Below the pieces are notes generated by a model. It saw only the letters and a list, made by a program, of their open reading frames with translations. It was not told where the DNA came from and did not search any database. The position numbers and the translations under genes were made by a program. A stretch of 21,392 nucleotides of DNA from an uncultured Prevotellaceae bacterium (lineage in GTDB: Bacteria; Bacteroidota; Bacteroidia; Bacteroidales; Bacteroidaceae). The stretch is taken from contig CALZOH010000021.1 of assembly GCA_945827465.1 (NCBI GenBank), positions 1 through 21,392 of the forward strand, read 5' to 3'. The first letter of the stretch is position 1. Each line of letters opens with the position of its first letter. Shown here one piece after another: positions 1 through 7,199 of the stretch.

Positions 1-83
1 CATTGTACTGCTTCAAGACGCCATTGCACGTGTGCAATCATTCATTGAACTACTTTAAAGCGGAAATGCACATGACGCAATGG

Positions 84-166
84 GATGATGAACTACTACA
101 AAAAGAGAATCGCTTGTTGACAAGATGATGATGAACTGCTACAAAATATATTCATCATGGCAAGAT
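84..166. repeat. Degenerate tandem duplication, units of about 43 and 40 bases
   Basis: GATGATGAACT(A/G)CTACAAAA occurs at 84-103 and again at 127-146, a 43-base offset. The halves after it are diverged, but both end in CAAGAT (121-126 and 161-166). In one frame the shared part reads DDELLQ, so it may be the remnant of a repeated coding sequence, though both copies run into stops. Confidence 0.55.
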
Positions 167-237
167 ATACGTTCTTTATTGAATAATCGTATGATTTTCC
201 CGATTCAAGAACCTATCCAATGGCTTGATTAAGATGT

Positions 238-277
238 CTTTTCGCTCACGTCGGGCGTATGCGATACGCCCCTACAG
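238..277 (+). repeat. Dispersed palindromic repeat, copy 1
   Basis: The core at 253-271 has perfect 8-base arms (GGGCGTAT / ATACGCCC) around a 3-base loop. It is preceded by CTTTTCGCTCACGTC and followed by CTACAG. The same unit recurs inverted at 368-407 and directly at 1505-1545. The left flank TAAGATG is also shared with copy 2, so homology extends a little beyond the 40 bases. The form resembles REP-type or MITE-like intergenic repeats; no mobility gene is present in the window. Confidence 0.85.
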
Positions 278-367
278 TTTCTTGCGATGGTCAGGCTACT
301 ACGGATGATGAAACCTTGCCCAATCAAGCTATTTAATCCTTGTATTACCAAGAATTAATCGTAAATA

Positions 368-407
368 TGTAGGGGCGTATCGCATACGCCCGAAGTGAGC
401 GAAAAAG
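368..407 (-). repeat. Dispersed palindromic repeat, copy 2 (inverted)
   Basis: This is the reverse complement of copies 1 and 3, with arms at 373-380 and 384-391 around CGC. It differs from them by one base in the flank (CACTTC instead of CACGTC) and one in the T-run. It lies about 75 bases beyond the stop codon of the 484-1338 gene, and with copy 3 brackets that gene in opposite orientations. Confidence 0.85.
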
Positions 408-483
408 CATCTTAGCTGAATTATTCGTGAATAGATTCACTGAATTATACCTGTTTAAGAAAATCCAAATGAATGATTGGGGC

Positions 484-1338
484 TTATTGCTTTTGTTGTT
501 CAATAAATTCATCAATTTCCCCTAAATCACCAATTTCTTTAGGAAGTACAAACATGTTGTTGGGATTTACATATTTCTTAAAATGTTCTTTGATTACTGA
601 TATATCCAAATCTGTAATGCCTTTTTTAGTATTGAATCCAATAGGTTGAATGTGGCATACTTTCCAACCCGGTAATGAATGTTTGTCTAAACATTTTGTG
701 TATTTGGCTTTTTCTTTGTTCTCTTTTGTTGATGCAAACATTATGGGTAATTCATTGTGCTTTAGTAATTCTCTGATTTCATCCAACGTAAATACTTTTC
801 CTCTAAGTACATTGCTGAATACCCAAATAGCTACGGTATTATCTGAGACGATTATTTCTCTTCCACAAGGATGCGTAAAAGCCTGACCTTTTTTCCTTGT
901 TTCTTTACGAATGATCAAGGGCATCGTATCATCATCTATCCATTCATCAATCAGATGATCCCAGTTTCTTAGTACCTCAATATCTAATGGAGGATTATTG
1001 GGAGAGTTTCGCCATAATGTCCCAATCTCTTTAATTTTCATTCGGATTCCTTCTCCTACCAAATCTAATTTAGGCATGCGTTTTTCCGGCTGTTTATATA
1101 CCACAGATTGATCTGAAATTAAAAACTGCAAAGCCCGTTTAGGCGTAGTGGGATAATGATATAATCTGCCCTCTTGATAGCTTTTCGTCTTAATAACATT
1201 TGAAAATTCACGATAGAAATCTGCTTTTGTGAACTTAAATGTTCCTTGAGGAGTTTTTATAATAAACGAATCATTCTCTTTCAAAGGCTCAATTTCATCT
1301 GCTTTGAAATACAACCTACTATATTCATATTCAACCAT
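484..1338 (-). CDS. Orphan protein of unknown function, possible HNH-like nuclease
   Basis: The 284-residue product has no signal peptide or membrane segment, and I do not recognise its family. The C-terminal third contains a stretch reading CHIQPIG at residues 228-234 (His229), then His252, then NPNNMF at 258-263. This order of His...His...Asn is reminiscent of a beta-beta-alpha-metal (HNH) nuclease core without zinc-binding CxxC pairs, but that is inference only. Tyrosine- and lysine-rich sequence and AT-rich codons contrast with the GC-richer genes downstream, which suggests recent acquisition. The start ATG at 1338 is supported by a TACTTTTG promoter box 29 bases upstream. It is an isolated single gene bracketed by inverted copies of a palindromic repeat. 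It could be an orphan restriction-type or other defence gene; a plain hypothetical protein is equally possible. Confidence 0.7.
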   Translation of the reverse strand: MVEYEYSRLYFKADEIEPLKENDSFIIKTPQGTFKFTKADFYREFSNVIKTKSYQEGRLYHYPTTPKRALQFLISDQSVVYKQPEKRMPKLDLVGEGIRMKIKEIGTLWRNSPNNPPLDIEVLRNWDHLIDEWIDDDTMPLIIRKETRKKGQAFTHPCGREIIVSDNTVAIWVFSNVLRGKVFTLDEIRELLKHNELPIMFASTKENKEKAKYTKCLDKHSLPGWKVCHIQPIGFNTKKGITDLDISVIKEHFKKYVNPNNMFVLPKEIGDLGEIDEFIEQQKQ

Positions 1339-1366
1339 ATATTTGTTATTTAAATAAACTATATTG

Positions 1367-1374
1367 CAAAAGTA
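1367..1374 (-). promoter_or_regulatory. Bacteroidetes -7 box for the orphan gene
   Basis: Read on the minus strand the bases are TACTTTTG, matching TAnnTTTG, and lie 29 bases before the ATG at 1338. No convincing -33 TTTG is found at the usual spacing. Confidence 0.55.
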
Positions 1375-1504
1375 CCCATTTCTCCGGCAAAACTCATAAG
1401 TTAATGCACAGTTTTATGTGGAACATTCCTGAAATTGGAACTATGAACCCAATTCGGATTGTGAAAATAGGAAGGTTGCACTCACAAATCATTGGATGAA
1501 CAAG

Positions 1505-1545
1505 CTTTTTCGCTCACGTCGGGCGTATGCGATACGCCCCTACAG
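1505..1545 (+). repeat. Dispersed palindromic repeat, copy 3
   Basis: Same orientation as copy 1 and nearly identical from CTTTTTCGCTCACG through GGGCGTATGCGATACGCCC to CTACAG. The palindrome arms are at 1521-1528 and 1532-1539. It sits downstream of the deaminase gene and upstream of the orphan gene's promoter. Confidence 0.85.
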
Positions 1546-1652
1546 TTTTCTTTTGGGAAACACGTATATATGAATGGCGGTATCGTTTATTTCCGGTATC
1601 ATAAAATACGAAACAACAATACCTATATGCAATCCGAATAACCGCTTGTGCG

Positions 1653-2132
1653 TTATCCTAAATTCTTGGCATCGAATTGCAATGGAAGCAAAGATGCTGC
1701 GCTGTCTACGGCCCAGTATTCATGGCTTCCGGCCATGATGATGCGCAAGGGGGAAGCCTGCCTGTTTTCGGCTTCGAGCAGGGATTGACGACACAAACCG
1801 CAGGGTGGCAGCGGATTCGATGTCAAGCCATTTGGATTCTCGGCTACGATGATGAGGCGTTTTATCGGCGTGCGAGGGTGGGTGGCTTGGGCATAGTGAA
1901 GGGTGGTACGTTCGGCGCAGATACCGCAGGGATAGGAGGCGTTTTCTTGATTATTGCCTGTGAGGATGGTGCCGTCGGTAAGTTCAAGGGCACACCCTAC
2001 ACGAAAATGGGAATAAGGGGCGTAGGCTTCTGTAGCAGCCTGACGGGCTTGTTGAACCAACTCTTGTTCCGTAGTGGTGAGTTCTTCAATGATTCCGCTT
2101 TCGTAGCAGAAATTCCATTCTTTTTTAATCAT
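1653..2132 (-). CDS. cdd: Cytidine deaminase
   Basis: This enzyme deaminates cytidine and deoxycytidine to uridine and deoxyuridine in pyrimidine salvage, in the cytoplasm. The zinc-site motifs of the small cytidine deaminase family are intact: CAE at residues 72-74 (Cys72 ligand, Glu74 proton shuttle) and PCGLC at 110-114 (Cys111 and Cys114 ligands). ENASYP just before CAE is the substrate-binding segment. The frame is open to an ATG at 2168, but I prefer the ATG at 2132. Its first bases overlap the TGA of the upstream HD gene (ATGA), implying translational coupling, and the resulting 159 residues fit the family. The longer start would add 12 residues with no family match. It is the last gene of a three-gene minus-strand operon. 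Confidence 0.92.
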   Translation of the reverse strand: MIKKEWNFCYESGIIEELTTTEQELVQQARQAATEAYAPYSHFRVGCALELTDGTILTGNNQENASYPCGICAERTTLHYAQATHPRTPIKRLIIVAENPNGLTSNPLPPCGLCRQSLLEAENRQASPLRIIMAGSHEYWAVDSAASLLPLQFDAKNLG

Positions 2133-2806
2133 GACTCTGAAAGGTTTTGGGATGATAGGGGTTGCCAACCGTATTTTTCATACCATCGTGTGAATGTATC
2201 TACGACCGTTGGTCCGAACTTTTGCAGACTGGCGATGACCTGCTCGGGAGTCTTTTCGCGTTCGGGCTTCGACTTGGAATAATATTTGTCGACGTAACAA
2301 ATTACTTGTTCTTCTTCGGTTTCGGGGCAGAAGGCTCGCTCGGGCAGGGTCTCTTCGTTTTGAAGCAGAGAACAGAGCGTGGGGTCGGTGCGGTGGCAAC
2401 CGTTGAAGTAGAGTTGAAGTTCGTCGGCCACTTGTTGATTGCTGAGGCCGGTGCCGGTATGGCGGGCTGCTATGCGGGCGCTGCGATCAAGATGTTCGGC
2501 GCGAAGCAGGGCGGCCCCAATAACACCGTGGAGCAGGTAAGGAGCAGTTCCATAACATTTGATGCCGGCGGCATCGGTGAAGATGATTCCTACGTCGTGG
2601 AGTAGGGCCCCTTCAAGGAGGGTGTCGGTGTTCAGCGACAATTCGCTGTGGCGAGTGGCCACGGCAAGTGCTGCGTGGGCTACTTGCAGACTATGGTGGA
2701 GCAGGAGTTCCTTCAGTTCTGGTTGATTCTGATAGAGCCTGTCAATGATGACGAGGGCTTTGCGCGCAGCGGGGTGGGCGAGTAGAGGATGACGGGTGAT
2801 ATTCAT
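2129..2806 (-). CDS. HD-domain phosphohydrolase
   Basis: This 225-residue cytoplasmic protein has an HD-superfamily metal-dependent phosphohydrolase fold. The visible pattern is HHS at 37-39, the signature HD at 70-71 inside LLHDVG, His93, His116 (ARHTGTG) and an Asp in the YVDKYYS segment near 172. These give the usual metal-binding set. The natural substrate is unknown; HD proteins of this size act on nucleotides, cyclic nucleotides or other phosphoesters. The gene overlaps the downstream cytidine deaminase by four bases (ATGA), so the two are probably made in step, which favours a nucleotide or nucleoside phosphate substrate (inference). It starts 24 bases after the protease stop codon and shares that operon. 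Confidence 0.85.
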   Translation of the reverse strand: MNITRHPLLAHPAARKALVIIDRLYQNQPELKELLLHHSLQVAHAALAVATRHSELSLNTDTLLEGALLHDVGIIFTDAAGIKCYGTAPYLLHGVIGAALLRAEHLDRSARIAARHTGTGLSNQQVADELQLYFNGCHRTDPTLCSLLQNEETLPERAFCPETEEEQVICYVDKYYSKSKPEREKTPEQVIASLQKFGPTVVDTFTRWYEKYGWQPLSSQNLSES

Positions 2807-2830
2807 TTTCGGAGAGAGGGGATGAAGTCG

Positions 2831-4780
2831 TTACTTAATGAGATGGATGCGTTTGCGCACAATGGTGCCACGTTGTTCCAAATAGATGCCTTGATGGGGC
2901 GGTGCGGATAGGCGGCGTCCGTTTAAATCGTAATAGCGCATGGGCAGTCCGGTTTCAGTTTCGGGGAGCAAGGGCGGTATGCCGTCGGTTGGGATGGGTA
3001 GGCGGAACTGAAGGGTGAGTGCAGGCAGCCAGGGATTTCTCACTACCATTTCGTAGTCACACCCCGTTCGGAGGGCGCCAAAGCTCACCGTGTCGGTGAG
3101 TGCTTCGCCCGGAGGTAGATTAAGTACGCGCCATTGCCTCCATTCTCCACCGTCTGTGGTGTATTGGCCTTCAAAAAGACTATAAGTAATCATTTGTCCG
3201 GCCCATTCATCGCTGCTGTTGTTGTGCAGGCTAACCACAAAACACAGTTCGTTGTTCTCGAGGCTGAAGGTATCGATGGCTGTAATGCTTACACCGGCCT
3301 GATGGCCTTCAAGGATTTGCAGGGTGTCGAGTGAAAGAAATGTTTCGCCGTCTTCGCTGATGCCCATAACGCGTTGCCCGGTTTGATGGAATTTGCAATA
3401 AGCCCGCATGCGACCGTGGGCGTGGGGCGCAAGTTGCAGGGAGGTGATGGCAATGTAGTCGCCATTGTCGAAAGGTTGGGGTTCACCCAGTTTAAAGGTA
3501 AGCAACTCTACTGCGGCCGTAACGGAATCGTTCCAAAGGTTTTCGGCGTAGATGTCAACGGTGAGATAGCCGTTGGTGTCGGCCGGCCGGCTGTAAACGA
3601 CAGAGTCGATGCTGAGTCGGGGAAGCGAACCTTTCAGGTCGTCGTCGACACGATAGTCGACTGCGTCGGGACCCAGTACAATCATTTCCTGCAAGCAGAA
3701 GTTTCCCAGCCAGCGACCTTCTTCAGTGGGACGTTGGGGATTCTCAAACGTGTTGAGAACGGAAAGATCGTAGTATCCGTCGTAAAGACCTCCGTAGCCC
3801 CAATTAATGTGGTAGAAGCACTCTTCGTCGCGTCCGTCAACCACAAAGGCGTGTCCCTGCATCAGGCTGGTATAACCTGCGTAGAGCACGGGGCGTGCAG
3901 CTTGGAGTTCTTCGTCAATGAGGTGACGCCATCGCAGCGGCGAATAATTACTGGCGTAGAGGTGACGCACGTAGGCATATCCAAAGGCTTGTTTGAGCGG
4001 TGTGACAAGACTGCTCAAGCGGGCACCCGATTCGCTGATGCCGTAGGTCATGTGAGCCGCCACGCCACAATAATAGGAAAGGGCCGCTACGGCGTCAGCC
4101 TCTAAGTCGGAATATGCTCCATCGCGATAAATATTGAGAATATGATCATAATCAATACGGGTTCCGGCCGGAATGCTATTGATGGTATAGTTGTCGGTGG
4201 TCCATCCGACCAATTTTTTCATGAGGCTGGCCGGTCGGCGGTGGTAACTGATGATTTGTTCCAGCGCCGTTGCTACACATCCCACCTTGGTACGTGTGGT
4301 GCTGCTGATGCCGTTTTGCAGGTAAAACGGGCATTGACGGTTGAAAGGATCAGTTTGGTGGCGTTGCGAAGATAGCAATGGGGCGATACCGGTGGTAGGC
4401 TCGGCAGGCGTGATGGTTGGTGTAGGGATTGTTGCTGAGGCAGCCAGTGTTCGCCACCATTTTACGGCGGCGGGCAGGCTGTCGGTAGGACATTCGCCAT
4501 AGGCTACTACGCGAGCATGTTCATGGTCGGCTGCAACCATCACAAAACCACACTCGTCGTAGTTGAACACATAAGGTGCTATTTCTTCTCCGGTTGCAAT
4601 CAAACGAAGTTGTGATGGTGAAGTCGTTACACTTCTGCTGTAATTCTTACTATGTGCTGCAACAAACTCAGCAGCCTTTGAACGGGCTCTTCTAAGAATA
4701 TCATCGTTGGCAGACAAAGACAATGAATAAGGAAGCAGTACAGCGAGAATCAGTATGCGGAGAATGGACGATGGCTTCAT
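2831..4780 (-). CDS. Secreted C10-family cysteine protease (streptopain/interpain-like)
   Basis: This exported cysteine protease has, from the ATG at 4780, 649 residues. A signal peptide covers about residues 1-23 (hydrophobic ILRILILAVLLPYSLSLS, then AND). A propeptide-like region runs to about 145 and contains GFVMVAADHEHARVVAY, typical of the C10 inhibitory propeptide. The catalytic domain has Cys168 in KVGCVATA and His310 in QGHAFVVDG, followed by NWGYGG in place of the usual NWGWGG. The C-terminal half is beta-rich and ends in a segment (about 617-649: MRYYDLNGRRLS, then GIYLEQRG) resembling the C-terminal tail of secreted Bacteroidetes proteins. The frame stays open to a Met at 4828, but that start would put 16 residues before the signal peptide and lie upstream of the promoter. 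Members of the family include SpeB and interpain A. It is the first gene of the operon with the HD and cdd genes. Confidence 0.9.
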   Translation of the reverse strand: MKPSSILRILILAVLLPYSLSLSANDDILRRARSKAAEFVAAHSKNYSRSVTTSPSQLRLIATGEEIAPYVFNYDECGFVMVAADHEHARVVAYGECPTDSLPAAVKWWRTLAASATIPTPTITPAEPTTGIAPLLSSQRHQTDPFNRQCPFYLQNGISSTTRTKVGCVATALEQIISYHRRPASLMKKLVGWTTDNYTINSIPAGTRIDYDHILNIYRDGAYSDLEADAVAALSYYCGVAAHMTYGISESGARLSSLVTPLKQAFGYAYVRHLYASNYSPLRWRHLIDEELQAARPVLYAGYTSLMQGHAFVVDGRDEECFYHINWGYGGLYDGYYDLSVLNTFENPQRPTEEGRWLGNFCLQEMIVLGPDAVDYRVDDDLKGSLPRLSIDSVVYSRPADTNGYLTVDIYAENLWNDSVTAAVELLTFKLGEPQPFDNGDYIAITSLQLAPHAHGRMRAYCKFHQTGQRVMGISEDGETFLSLDTLQILEGHQAGVSITAIDTFSLENNELCFVVSLHNNSSDEWAGQMITYSLFEGQYTTDGGEWRQWRVLNLPPGEALTDTVSFGALRTGCDYEMVVRNPWLPALTLQFRLPIPTDGIPPLLPETETGLPMRYYDLNGRRLSAPPHQGIYLEQRGTIVRKRIHLIK

Positions 4781-4804
4781 TGACAAGAAGAAAATACAAT
4801 GCTG

Positions 4805-4833
4805 CAAATTTACGGAAAACCTTATCAATTCAA
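4805..4833 (-). promoter_or_regulatory. Promoter of the C10 protease operon
   Basis: On the minus strand, TAAATTTG (4812-4805) matches the Bacteroidetes -7 box TAnnTTTG. A TTG at 4833-4831 lies 18 bases upstream, where the -33 element is expected. The box ends 25 bases before the ATG at 4780, which also supports that start over the one at 4828. Confidence 0.65.
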
Positions 4834-4870
4834 CTTTTCAGCAATGGAATTTCGGTCCTTCAGTATGTAT

Positions 4871-4928
4871 TACCGCCATTTTGAAGGGGATGGTTTGGAG
4901 AATCTGTAGTAACTTTACCGCCGTTTTG
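4871..4928 (+). promoter_or_regulatory. Paired direct repeat in the divergent intergenic region
   Basis: TACCGCC(A/G)TTTTG occurs at 4871-4883 and 4916-4928, identical at 12 of 13 bases and offset by 45 bases. The pair lies between the divergent protease and ATP-grasp genes. It could be an operator or paired -33-like elements. No clear TAnnTTTG box follows at proper spacing; the nearest candidate is TAACTTTA at 4910-4917. Confidence 0.4.
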
Positions 4929-4974
4929 TCGCCACCGGCATGTTGTCGGTCGAAGAATATAAATAAAGGAAGTA

Positions 4975-5832
4975 ATGAAAGAAACAGTTACGGGATATCT
5001 TCTCGAGAAATATAATAATATGAAAGGTTCCTACACTTGCTACCGCTTTTTGGAAGAAGCGGCGGCGTTAGGAATGAAGGTAGAAATGGTAGGAGCCTTG
5101 GATCTTTGTGCCGGTGGTGATGCCGTATGGAACGGTAGCCGAAGGTTGGAACAGCGTGACTTTCTTTTCAATCGCTATTTCGACGGGGCTGTGGTGGATT
5201 GTATGAGTAGGCTTACTTCAAGAAGTTATAATCCAACAGACATATTTCGTTACTATCGCAATAAGTTCCACCAATTGTCGGTTGTGGCCGGTTTGCAGGT
5301 ACATGTACCTGTATCACTGATGGGTACAGCCGCGTTGAGCTGGTTGTCGTTGTCCGATAAATTGGGCAGTCAGTTTGTTGCGAAAGGAACGACCGGTTCC
5401 ATGGGGCGCGAAGTGTTTCTGATCAGTAATGCTGACGATTTGAGCAGATTGCTGGAGCAACACGGCGAGAGGAAAGAATGGGTCTTTCAGCAATATATCC
5501 GTGAAAGTTCCGGGCGCAGTTTGCGCTTGCTGTCCATTCGTGGTCGTATTGCTGCATCAATTATCCGAGAGTCGGAAGACGATTTTCGTGCCAATGTGGC
5601 CCTTGGTGCTCGTACCAGCCTATTCCCTGTTGACGATGCACTGGAAGAACTGGCCCTTCAAATTTATGAAAAGACCCGCCTCGACTTTGTAGGCATTGAT
5701 GTGTTGTTGGGAGATGACGGCTATTACTTCTGCGAATTTAATGTGATGCAGGGGTTGGAAGGCGTCGAGAGTGCATCGCATAAGAATATTGCTCGCGAAA
5801 TGATGTTGACCATTCAAAATGATTTCAAATAA
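4975..5832 (+). CDS. RimK-like ATP-grasp ligase
   Basis: This 285-residue cytoplasmic protein resembles RimK/LysX-type ATP-grasp carboxylate-amine ligases, which use ATP to form an acyl phosphate and then an amide bond. The N-terminal RimK-like lobe (LEEAAALGMKVEMV, about 26-39) is followed by the ATP-grasp core. That core has Lys137 and the glycine loop AKGTTGSMG (136-144), VFQQYI near 167, and DFRANVALGA (203-212), comparable to the RimK DFRSN motif. Asp242 lies in VGIDVLLG, and metal ligands Glu254 and Asn256 lie in CEFNVMQGLEGVE, comparable to RimK EVNASPGLEGIE. The key ATP and metal residues are therefore present. An AAAGGAAG stretch lies just before the ATG. The stop overlaps the next start (TAATG). 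The substrate is unknown; the coupled Mur-ligase-like partner suggests successive amino-acid additions to one acceptor. Confidence 0.85.
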   Translation: MKETVTGYLLEKYNNMKGSYTCYRFLEEAAALGMKVEMVGALDLCAGGDAVWNGSRRLEQRDFLFNRYFDGAVVDCMSRLTSRSYNPTDIFRYYRNKFHQLSVVAGLQVHVPVSLMGTAALSWLSLSDKLGSQFVAKGTTGSMGREVFLISNADDLSRLLEQHGERKEWVFQQYIRESSGRSLRLLSIRGRIAASIIRESEDDFRANVALGARTSLFPVDDALEELALQIYEKTRLDFVGIDVLLGDDGYYFCEFNVMQGLEGVESASHKNIAREMMLTIQNDFK

Positions 5833-7133
5833 TGGACCGCAATACAGCCGAAGCATTTGTTTACCGCTCATATCTCGAAGCTCAACCACATCTTTCCTAC
5901 GAAGGACCTGATTCGGGAAAACGTCATCCGGAACTGACGCGTTCATTGTTACAATCAATGGCTACTGACAAACAAATATTGGTGACGGGAAGCAAGGGGA
6001 AAGGATCAACGGCCTTGATGTTGTCCCAACTGTTACAAACTGCTTGTCGGGTGGGATTGATGACCAGTCCGCACATCCAAAGTATTTGTGAACGTTTCCG
6101 TGTGGACGGAAAGCAAATTAGCGACCGCGATTTTGTGGAACAAATGGAGCAGATTGCTCCGAACATACAACAATTGATGGATCATTTGCCGCGCGGCTGG
6201 TACGTGAGTCCTATTGGAATACAAGCCGCTCTTGCACTGCACTATTTCAAACAGTGTCAGACTGACTATAATATTATAGAATGTGGGAAAGGCGTTCGTT
6301 ATGATGATGTAAACAATATCCCTCGTAGGTATGCGGTAATTAATACCATATTTTTGGAACATACTCGCGAACTGGGAGCCACCTTGACAGACATAGCAGC
6401 TGATAAAGCTTGTATTATAACAAGAGGAGAAGAAGCGGTGTATGTAGCTTCCCAAACAGATGAGGTGATGAGCGTCATTCGCAATCGTGCTGCCGCTGAA
6501 GGCGTGGCACTGAAATGTTACGGCGACGACTTTGAAGCTTTGAATCCGGTCTATACTCCGTCAGGTATGCAGTTTGACGTAAGGGTTGGCACATCGTATT
6601 ATTGTCAGTTGCAGGTGCCGCTCTTCGGTATCCATATGGCGCGCAATGCTGCATTGGCATTGGCATTGGCTCACGACCTTTTGGGCGAAATGGATGAAGT
6701 CGTTGTGCGTCGTCAACTCTCTGCGGTTGTATGGCCGGGGCGGCTTGAAGTACTTAGCAGGCAGCCGTTTGTCATGCTGGATGCTTGTGTCAATCGCGAG
6801 AGTACGGAGGCTGTGAAAGAAACTTTAAAGCAACTTGGTATGGAGAAGCCTGCATTGATTGTCTGCATTCCGCAAGACAAGGACTATGTGGGAGTGGTAA
6901 AAGCGATGGCTTCAGACGTAGCTGATGTCATATTGACCCAAGCGGAGAATCGCCATTATGTATTTTCGCCGCAGCAATGCGAAATGCTCGCTCGCGAAGG
7001 GGTGAAAGTTCGTTGGATGTCTTCTTTGGCAGAAAGCGTGGCGGCAGTAGCGGGACGTCCCATTGTGATTCTCGGTACTACAGCCATTGTTCCAGAGGCG
7101 CGTTCTCTCTTTATTGCTTCAAGGAATAATTAA
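5832..7133 (+). CDS. Divergent FolC/Mur-ligase family protein
   Basis: This 433-residue protein has the layout of folylpolyglutamate synthase and related Mur ligases, which add an amino acid to a carboxylate using ATP. The P-loop is GSKGKGST at 53-60. The segment TSPHIQSICERFRVDGKQIS (about 77-96) matches the FolC TSPHL...ER...G..I region. E-C-G-K-G-V-R at 150-156 replaces FolC EVGLGGR, His177 follows Glu176 where FolC has DH, and Lys192 in ADKA matches the usually carbamylated lysine. The C-terminal domain keeps DKD-like sequence, but the FolC DGAHNP motif is replaced by DACVNRE at 317-323, so the conserved His is absent. It is probably not the housekeeping FolC. Translation is coupled to the ATP-grasp gene (TAATG overlap). 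Cyanophycin synthetase fuses an ATP-grasp and a Mur-ligase module in one chain; here two genes provide comparable modules. Confidence 0.8.
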   Translation: MDRNTAEAFVYRSYLEAQPHLSYEGPDSGKRHPELTRSLLQSMATDKQILVTGSKGKGSTALMLSQLLQTACRVGLMTSPHIQSICERFRVDGKQISDRDFVEQMEQIAPNIQQLMDHLPRGWYVSPIGIQAALALHYFKQCQTDYNIIECGKGVRYDDVNNIPRRYAVINTIFLEHTRELGATLTDIAADKACIITRGEEAVYVASQTDEVMSVIRNRAAAEGVALKCYGDDFEALNPVYTPSGMQFDVRVGTSYYCQLQVPLFGIHMARNAALALALAHDLLGEMDEVVVRRQLSAVVWPGRLEVLSRQPFVMLDACVNRESTEAVKETLKQLGMEKPALIVCIPQDKDYVGVVKAMASDVADVILTQAENRHYVFSPQQCEMLAREGVKVRWMSSLAESVAAVAGRPIVILGTTAIVPEARSLFIASRNN

Positions 7134-7139
7134 AAGTTT

Positions 7140-7174
7140 TTTGAAGGATGGTCCATCTATTTTGTGTAATTTTG
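7140..7174 (+). promoter_or_regulatory. Promoter of lptD
   Basis: TAATTTTG (7167-7174) is an exact TAnnTTTG -7 box, with TTTG at 7140-7143 as a possible -33 element (23-base spacing, slightly long). The box begins 33 bases past the Mur-ligase-like stop codon. The box ends 26 bases before the TTG start at 7200, so the leader would be under 20 bases. Confidence 0.65.
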
Positions 7175-7199
7175 CACGCTGTAATTACAAACGTTTCGC

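Larger units (their letters stand above)
1..483. other. AT-rich gene-poor region
   Basis: No gene can be supported here. Frame 2 from base 2 is open to a TAA at 56-58 and could be the last 18 codons of a plus-strand gene entering from the left, but it is too short to judge. Bases 84-103 and 127-146 are near-identical 20-mers (19 of 20 match), and each is followed about 20 bases later by CAAGAT, so this is a degenerate tandem duplication of about 40 bases. Two copies of a palindromic repeat (listed separately) lie at 238-277 and 368-407 in opposite orientation. The rest shows no coding pattern. Confidence 0.6.
1339..1652. other. Intergenic region with promoter and repeat copy 3
   Basis: This 314-base gap separates the start of the orphan gene from the stop of the deaminase gene; both are on the minus strand. 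It holds the orphan gene's promoter box (1367-1374) and palindromic repeat copy 3. A small imperfect hairpin (ATAA-C-CGC / GCG-TTAT around TTGT, about 1638-1655) overlaps the deaminase stop codon. It has no clear U-tract, so I do not call it a terminator. Nothing else is seen. Confidence 0.6.

Noticed and set aside
1638..1655. Terminator for the cytidine deaminase operon
   Set aside because: The stem is short, bulged and overlaps the stop codon, and no U-tract follows on the minus strand.
1677..2282. 201-codon open frame on the plus strand
   Set aside because: Antisense to the cytidine deaminase, whose zinc motifs are unambiguous; no promoter or family features.
3374..4105. 243-codon open frame on the plus strand
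   Set aside because: It lies entirely opposite the C10 protease catalytic region, whose frame carries clear Cys/His motifs. The plus-strand translation has no family resemblance.
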